A stretch of 64,000 bases of DNA from Ixodes scapularis (Eukaryota > Arthropoda > Arachnida > Ixodida > Ixodidae), in NCBI RefSeq assembly GCF_016920785.2, contig NW_024609880.1, forward strand, positions 50,306,296-50,370,295, in the 5' to 3' direction. Made by a program: the position numbers and the translations under genes. The notes beneath the pieces are model-generated. The model worked only from the letters and a program-made list of their open reading frames with translations, was not told where the DNA came from and ran no database searches. Of the stretch, positions 58,158-64,000 are shown piece after piece. Positions within the stretch are counted from its first letter, which is position 1; each line of letters opens with the position of its first letter.

Positions 58158-58700
58158 ATGCGAAGTTACGGGACTTGGAACTAACGGCGCAGCTTCCAAG
58201 CTTGAGTAGTGCTCGGCGAGGTTCAAACATATCGGCGCAGAACGCACAACCTCACAGCGCCCTATTCGCGACTCCAGCGAACTATAGGGGGCGCGCTGGC
58301 CAGACAAAGTGGCGGACGAAAGAAGGTCGTTTTCGTCGTTCAGCATGCGGACCACCATAAATTTCTTCCACTGCAGCGTAAAATCGACGTTACATATAAA
58401 AGCAAAGCGATTTTTCGACGGTAGAAACCTTGTTTTAGTAAGTGCGTATGAATGACACGGCGGAAACAAAAATAATTACTGGAAACGATGCTCGTTTCTA
58501 TGCTGCATACGAGAACCAAGCAGCAATTGCAGACGACAGAGTCGAAAGCGACCTCCTGCCCTGAGCTTTTCGGCGTTGCCATTATGCGGCGTCGATTTCG
58601 CTGGAGTCGACAATACTCCGATCTGTTTGAACCTCGCGAAGCACAACCAAAGCTTGGAAGCTGCGCCGGTAGTGGGCTCCAAGTTTCATCGCTGTTCGCA
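58158..58700. mobile_element. TIR element (GGCGCAGCTTCCAAGCTT ends)
   Basis: Inverted ends include GGCGCAGCTTCCAAGCTT (from 58186) and AAGCTTGGAAGCTGCGCC (to 58667), extending outward with ACTTGGA. The interior 58255-58615 is shared with 37870-38240, and its first 60 bp with 27396-27455. No transposase. Confidence 0.7.
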
Positions 58701-60780
58701 ATTCATTATTGTTGAGCGCCAACAGAGGCGGACACAAAGATGGGGATAGGGACGAGCACTTGTCCGGGTCCGTCTCTGTTTGTACTTACAAGCTTCCCGA
58801 ATATGCGTTAACCAGACGTGTAGTTTGCTTGGCGCGATCTACTTCAGCCTTAGCTTAGGGCCTTTGAAAGTGCTTCGGCTTCGACAAAGTGCGCAGGACG
58901 CCAAACAAGCCTCTTTACCCACAGTCCGACACGGCAACAGGTCCCTGCTAGCGACTCTTCGGGCGAACAGTGTACGCTCTTTTAAACCTATACATGACTT
59001 GCACATGACGTGGTTGCGCCACGCTGGTGGTCATTCCTTCTCCTTCTCTCAGAGGAAACCGCCTTCGTAGGTTGTGAAAACGTATGCTGTGGAAGGCACG
59101 TGTTCACCTGCCAAGGTCTCACCAATGGGAGCTGATGCGTATACAAAGTACTGTAAACGCAACCACTGTGTGCATGAGCCTAGCTGGTACACGTTCATTT
59201 GCCCGTGTAGTCAGTCGGCGAGCTCGCGTAACATAAAGGCTAGCAATTTTTTAATTCGCAGCTTTTATCTCTTTTTTTTTTTTTTTTTGGCTATTTTCTT
59301 CCGCGCTATGCTTTCACCAACAAAAGCGGCGAATCTGCGACGCAATGCGAATTAATGACGTAAGCCCAGATACACTCTGAGAAAACTGGAGCTTTTGCTT
59401 TCCCACAAAGCACTAAGGACAACCATTTACAGAAACGACTTGGTGAATGGCGATGCTAAAAATATATTTACTCCCAAATATATATGTATAAATAGAAAGA
59501 GATACAGTTTCCGCTGTGCCACTGTGAAACATCATGCACCGTGTCGTATAGCGAAGGCTGATTTCTTAGGCCCAATCATATTTTCCAGCCTCGCCATTTA
59601 CCGTGCCCCCTTCGTAGATTACCGTGGTTGACTTTCCTCGGTGATTTGCGGAAAGGTACTTACTATAGACAGATTTTTTAGAGTGTAGCGAAAAATGGCA
59701 CCGCTCTGAGGGCGAGTATCGGTATAATGCGCCTCGCACGCTCCCTGGGACAAAGACAGGCGGCCATTATTAAATCTTTCTATTGCACTGAGGTGCTGCA
59801 AATACCTCGACGTCATAGAATTGAAGTCGAGTTGTTTTGAGTCGATTAGAAAACCTGTACCCACGCTGCCTTAGGGCGCCTGGTGTCTCTTGACACGATT
59901 GGGTTATCCCCGTTTGTTTGCCGCCTAAACCGGTGGTCTGATTGATGGTTGCCTAATAAGATAGGGGCGATTTTCACTCTCTTTTTCTCTCGCGCGTTTT
60001 CTTCTTACTTATAGTTTGTGTGGGCCACACCTCCGTTCCTGGTACCCGCGACCCAACTGACTGCTGCCTCGGTTCAGCGTTGCATGTGTAGCAGAAGAGA
60101 CCCGGTCCGTCGGTGGAGATAGGTGAAGTGGTACGTCAGAAAGGAAGTTGGCGGTCCTTGTCGCGAACCTGCTGAGGTTTGGTAGTGAATGCGCGTTCGA
60201 CAGCGCATGCCCGTAATAAATTAAGAACGAGCTGTCCACCGCCCCACGGCTGAAGGGTGGGGCGGTGGACAGACTACATTTTAAGGTAGTAACTATAAGT
60301 CGTTGAGACGATCCTGATTTTTTTTATTATTATGGTGTGATGAATTGCAAATGAATGGGAAAACAGTTGCTCTTGCGAGTAAACTGATCAATTAATTAAT
60401 TTAGTTATCGAGGAGGCGGAAACCGAGCCTCTCCCTCCGTCTCTAAGGGCAGTAAGTACAGGTCAGTACCGTCTGACTTTACGTTTTGTAAACATGTGAT
60501 GATTATTTTGTAAAATTTAGATTAAACCATTTATAGTTGTTGCTTTATTTGTATATTGTTTGTGTTAAGGTTGAGCTACACACTTTAAGAAGTCGAACTT
60601 CGTTTAATTTTTTTTTTTTTTCCGAAAGCTTGAAAGTTCGCCAAACCAACCGAACCTAGAGGTTTGAAGTAAAACTTCACGTGACACAAAAGTTCGCGAC
60701 ATGCCATTCCTAGTCCTTATGTTTCTTCAAAAACTAAAAAAAAACAGAGGTGAGGTTAGTCTGCTATTGGGGTCTGACGG
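58701..60780. other. No gene recognised apart from the 60232 hairpin
   Basis: Mixed sequence with a T run near 59272-59288. No motif in any frame. Confidence 0.5.
60232..60272. repeat. Perfect hairpin, 15-bp stem
   Basis: CTGTCCACCGCCCCA, 11-base loop, TGGGGCGGTGGACAG. GC-rich and stable; no element assigned. Confidence 0.8.
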
Positions 60781-60945
60781 CGCTGGCGTAGATGAGAAAC
60801 TTAGCCGGTGCGGCATGAGTGCAGTACGACGGCGTTTTAACATGCACCACGCTCTAGTGATGCACGAACGTACGTCGGTACGACGCTCGTTCAGATTGAA
60901 ATGGTTCACCGTTTCAGTTCTTTTGGTACGAACATGCATCAGCAT
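60781..60945 (-). repeat. tRNA-derived SINE fragment (Ruka-like), reverse
   Basis: On the reverse strand: CATTTCAATCTGAACGAGCGTCG, CGTTCGTGCATCACTA.AGCGTGGTGCATGTTAAAA and GCTAAGTTTCTCATCTAC, matching the SINE body and 3' part. Strongly diverged. Confidence 0.55.
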
Positions 60946-61123
60946 GTACAGGCTTTTAAGGCAATTTAGATGACCCGCAAAAATCGATTTCCTAACGAAT
61001 TGCGCTACAGAGTTGCAAACAGGCGGTTTAACTTTACAGTGAACAAATCAAGAAATTCACTTAACTCGCTCAAAAAAAAAAACAAAAAAAAAACAACAAC
61101 AGAAGCCTGTCTTGGAAATTCAC

Positions 61124-61320
61124 GCCGCCACTTCTCAGATGCACGCGTAACCAGAAGTTCTGTCGACAGATGGCGTACGCGGCGTCGAGGGAGCGCCGGC
61201 CGCTTCGGGTAGCAGACGATCCCACAGAAGAACCCGAATCGGACGGCGCTCCCTCGACGCGGCGTACGCCATCTGTTGGCAGCACTTCTCGCTACGCGTG
61301 CATCTGCGAAGTGGTGAAGT
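61124..61320. mobile_element. Hairpin-like TIR MITE
   Basis: Arms 61127-61210 and 61234-61317 are inverted copies with few mismatches (CAGATGCACGCGTA, ACAGATGGCGTACGC, GCGTCGAGGGAGCGCCG). The loop is about 23 bp. No coding frame. Confidence 0.75.
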
Positions 61321-61889
61321 AGATCGCCCAAAACAATTTTTTTTTAGTGAGGTAAATTTATTTCTCGATATTTCACTATAAACTTCTACCGCCTGCTTGC
61401 ACCTGTGTAGTAAATTGCAGCTCACTACGTTGGGAAACCGATATTTTCTGGCCGTCTAAAGTGCCCTAAATGTGTTTGCTTATACGCTGTAGTACAGTTC
61501 TCGCGGACAACTTTCTGTGTCGTTTAGGAATAAGTGAAAGGTTTGCGTCTTCGATCGGCGTTTTGCGTGCACAAATGCCTCACTCTCCTCGATTCCGCGG
61601 CCACCTGTAAAGCGTGCACTTTTCGTGACGAGGCTGAGCCCGGACACGACGTGCGAGGACGTGAACAACTTTCTGTCTTCACTCTTCAGTGCTCCAAACT
61701 GGAACATTTCAGTGTACCAAACTTCGCAGTAAGCCCGATTCATACAGTTCTTTTCATGTGAGCACTACTGTTGATTGCCTGATCAAAATTATTGACTCTA
61801 GCGTGTGGCCGGAAAATAGTCTCTTTGGGCCCTTTTGGGGGCCCTTGCGTGACCCGGATTCAGAGTGACCATAAGTTAAGACTCGTCAT

Positions 61890-62850
61890 GGATAACATCC
61901 GTGTATACTACCAAAACGCTCGTGGGTTACGAACTAAACCTGATGCTTTCTTTGAAGATGTGACGACTTCCGATTTTTATGTACTCTGTAGCACGGAAAT
62001 GGCTCACACAAGCAATCTCTAGCAACGAATATTTTACTGACGAATATTGCGTTTACAGATGGGATAGGGATTCAACTGGTTCGCAGGCCACTCTGGAAGG
62101 AGGGGTACTCACGGCGGTGCATAAGTCGTTATCATGTTTACGCAGGTTTCACCTGCAAGAGGGAAATGAATGTGTTTGGTTGCAAATCAGTTTTCCAGGC
62201 CAGCCTAACTTAATAATTGGAAATTATTAATTTCCACCTCGTTCTGACACACAATCATTCATAGGCACTTTGAACTACATTTCCGGTGCTGTAGATTTTT
62301 CAACCGATGATGTGATGATCGTTGGTGACTTTAAAGTGCCTGGCGTGGATTGAAGTTTAAACACAATTAGTGCTGCATCAAGTGAGGCACCTGTTAGGGC
62401 CAAAGAAACGATGGAGTTTGTGAACTTCAGAGGGCTTTATCAGCTTAATACTACAACAAACGGGGCTGGAAAAACGTTTGACTTGTGCATGACTAACATA
62501 TCAGCAATCACTTTCGAGGCTGCTGACTGTCCTCTTGTCTCTATCGATAAGTGGCATCCACCATTCACCCTTTCTATCGTACTTCCTGCTCGGACGTCGG
62601 CGAGTAATCAGTATATCAGGTATAGCTACGCTCGTGGGAATTACCTTCGTCTTTACAATCACCTTCGCAACGTAGACTGGAGAGTTATTTCACTCTGTCC
62701 CAATTTCGTCAGCGCAATTAAAGGTCTAACAGACATCGCAACTGCAGCCATGAATAATTTCATACCTCGCAGAAGTGGTCGAACTAGCAACGATCCTTTT
62801 GGTTCTCCAGAGAGCTACGTGATGCGTTGCGTAAAAAGCGAAGTATCATA
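61890..62850 (+). pseudogene. LINE ORF2, endonuclease part, broken
   Basis: APE-type endonuclease motifs appear in order: IRVYYQNARGLRTK at the start (ATG 61889), VLC.TE, GGVLTAVHKSL, NLIIGNY, VMIVGDF with the usual following Asn changed to Lys, TFDLCMTN, and S.DKWHPP where SDH.P is expected. It is interrupted by a frameshift near 62000-62020, a TAA at 62228 and a TGA at 62351. It would nick the target DNA if intact. It leads without a clear break into the reverse transcriptase part. Confidence 0.8.
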
Positions 62851-64000
62851 ACAAGTACAAGATCACCGGCATAAAAAAATGGCAGGGTCTGTTTAAAGAG
62901 TATCGTTCAGCGGCCAAAAAGTTTATACGGCGTGATTGGGAGAACTGCCGAAATTCAGTTGAACGCAATTCAAAACACGATCCTAATGCTCTGCGGAATT
63001 ACGCGAGGTAAATGAGGACGTCTAGTCGATCAAAAACTATTGCATTGCAAGACGACTCTGGATATACATCGGAGCCGTTCGATGTCTGTGATCTTTTTGC
63101 TACGTTCTTTTCTTCCGTCGGTAACTTGATTATTCCGCGCACTGTTATGACCGATGCTCCTCTTGAATCTACCCGCAGCTTGGCAGTTCCGATTCTTACG
63201 CTTGAAGATGTGCTTTTCGCAATAAATCAGCTCACTCCAAAAAAGGCATGCGGTGAGGACGGAATTTCTGCTTTCATTGCAAAAGGATGCAGGATATTTT
63301 TTCCCCTGTGTTGCTACGTGTTTTTAACATGTCCTTAGAGGCCAATGTATTTCCTCAGGAATGGAAGAATGGAGTGGCTGTACCCATACATAAATCTGGT
63401 CGCATTGACTGCGTTAGTAACCATAGACCACTTTCTCTTCTTTGTTATTTTTCGAAGGTAATTGAAAAGGCATATTTATTTTCATTTTACATCGTCTCTT
63501 TGTCTCAACCAACCTGGTTTTTAAGAAGGGCGTTCAGTGGAAACAAACCTTGTATCACTTTTGGAACACACTCTACCTAATGTCACGTCCCGTGGACAAG
63601 CTGATGTTATTTATTTCGATTGCTCTAAAGCTTTTGATCTCGTAGATCATAGGTTGTTACTCGCCAAATGTTCAGCATTGGGCATGACTAGCTGGTTTTG
63701 CAGTTGGTTGACTAGTTATCTTGGCGGAAGACCTAACAGAGTGCTGTATGAAGGGTGTTTTTCTGCCTCATAATGTTTTAAACACCTCAAGGGTCCAGTC
63801 TGGGGCCGTTGTTATTCAATATTTTTGACAATGAATTAGTAGACAGTGTGCAGCATTCAAAGGTGCTGCAGTTTGCAGACGATGTTAAGATTTATCGCGA
63901 AATTCATTCAACTACTGACTTCCTAATGATGCAAGACGATGTTCAGGCAGTTCTAAACTGGTGCCTAAAACATTATTTGGTACTTAACCCCAATAAGTCC
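62851..64000 (+). pseudogene. LINE ORF2, reverse transcriptase part, broken, runs off the window
   Basis: Fragments in changing frames: ITPKKACGEDGIS-like NQLTPKKACGEDGI, PQEWKNGVAVPIHKSG with NHRPLSLL, VIYFDCSKAFDLVDHRLL (catalytic Asp), QGSSLGPLLFNIF, and LQFADDVKIYREI with FADD near 63872. Order and motifs place it among APE-type LINEs of the Jockey/CR1 group. Frameshifts near 63290, 63530 and 63770 disable it. The C-terminus lies beyond 64000. Confidence 0.82.

Noticed and set aside
1..64000. CRISPR arrays, operons or bacterial promoters
   Set aside because: No spaced identical repeats with unique spacers; all signs are eukaryotic.

Overview
The window is eukaryotic and most likely from a hard tick (Ixodida) or a close chelicerate relative. 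I see no intact host gene. The signs are tRNA-headed SINEs resembling tick SINEs (including the type described in ixodid ticks as Ruka), an intact Penelope-like element, many MITEs with terminal inverted repeats (TIRs), LINE tails ending in GGAT or TTGAAT repeats, and abundant GT, TA, poly-C and poly-G tracts. The species call is inference from repeat content. I had no database.

Layout. 1-5.4 kb: low-complexity sequence, MITE fragments and a short array of CCCGCYAAATT-like units. 5.44-8.59 kb: a Penelope-like retroelement with a 663-codon reading frame (reverse transcriptase plus GIY-YIG endonuclease) inside a 39-bp direct repeat. 9.4 kb: a long GT microsatellite. 12.97-13.35 kb: a hAT-type MITE with a perfect 8-bp target duplication. 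14.7-15.4 kb: a TIR element and an abutting relative. 17-19.1 kb: a probable TIR element with AGTA-rich ends. 19.1-24.8 kb: SINEs, a hAT-like MITE with a perfect target duplication, and a decayed possible P/THAP-type transposase fragment.

29.10-34.10 kb and 42.66-47.44 kb hold two copies of a composite unit of about 5 kb. Both are bounded by TTAA and by short inverted ends (GGCTGCGGTCCCAC / GGCCACGGTCCCAC). Each contains a gypsy (Ty3-type) remnant in which a gag start is followed directly by the integrase, a SINE with the same target duplication in both, and two 330-bp elements in opposite orientation. Copy 1 alone carries a later hAT-like MITE; copy 2 keeps the empty site. Between the copies lie small TTAA-type MITEs with related tips, two abutting TIR elements near 34.6-35.0 kb, a GC-rich patch near 38.2-39.1 kb and tRNA-derived fragments.

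47.86-48.76 kb: a large fold-back element. 54.2-54.8 kb: a hAT-like MITE nested between older inverted arms. 58.16-58.70 kb and 61.12-61.32 kb: further TIR elements. 61.89 kb to the end: a broken APE-type LINE (endonuclease then reverse transcriptase) running out of the window.

The window therefore reads as layered, nested transposon insertions. The only frame that looks capable of making a functional protein is the Penelope-like one.
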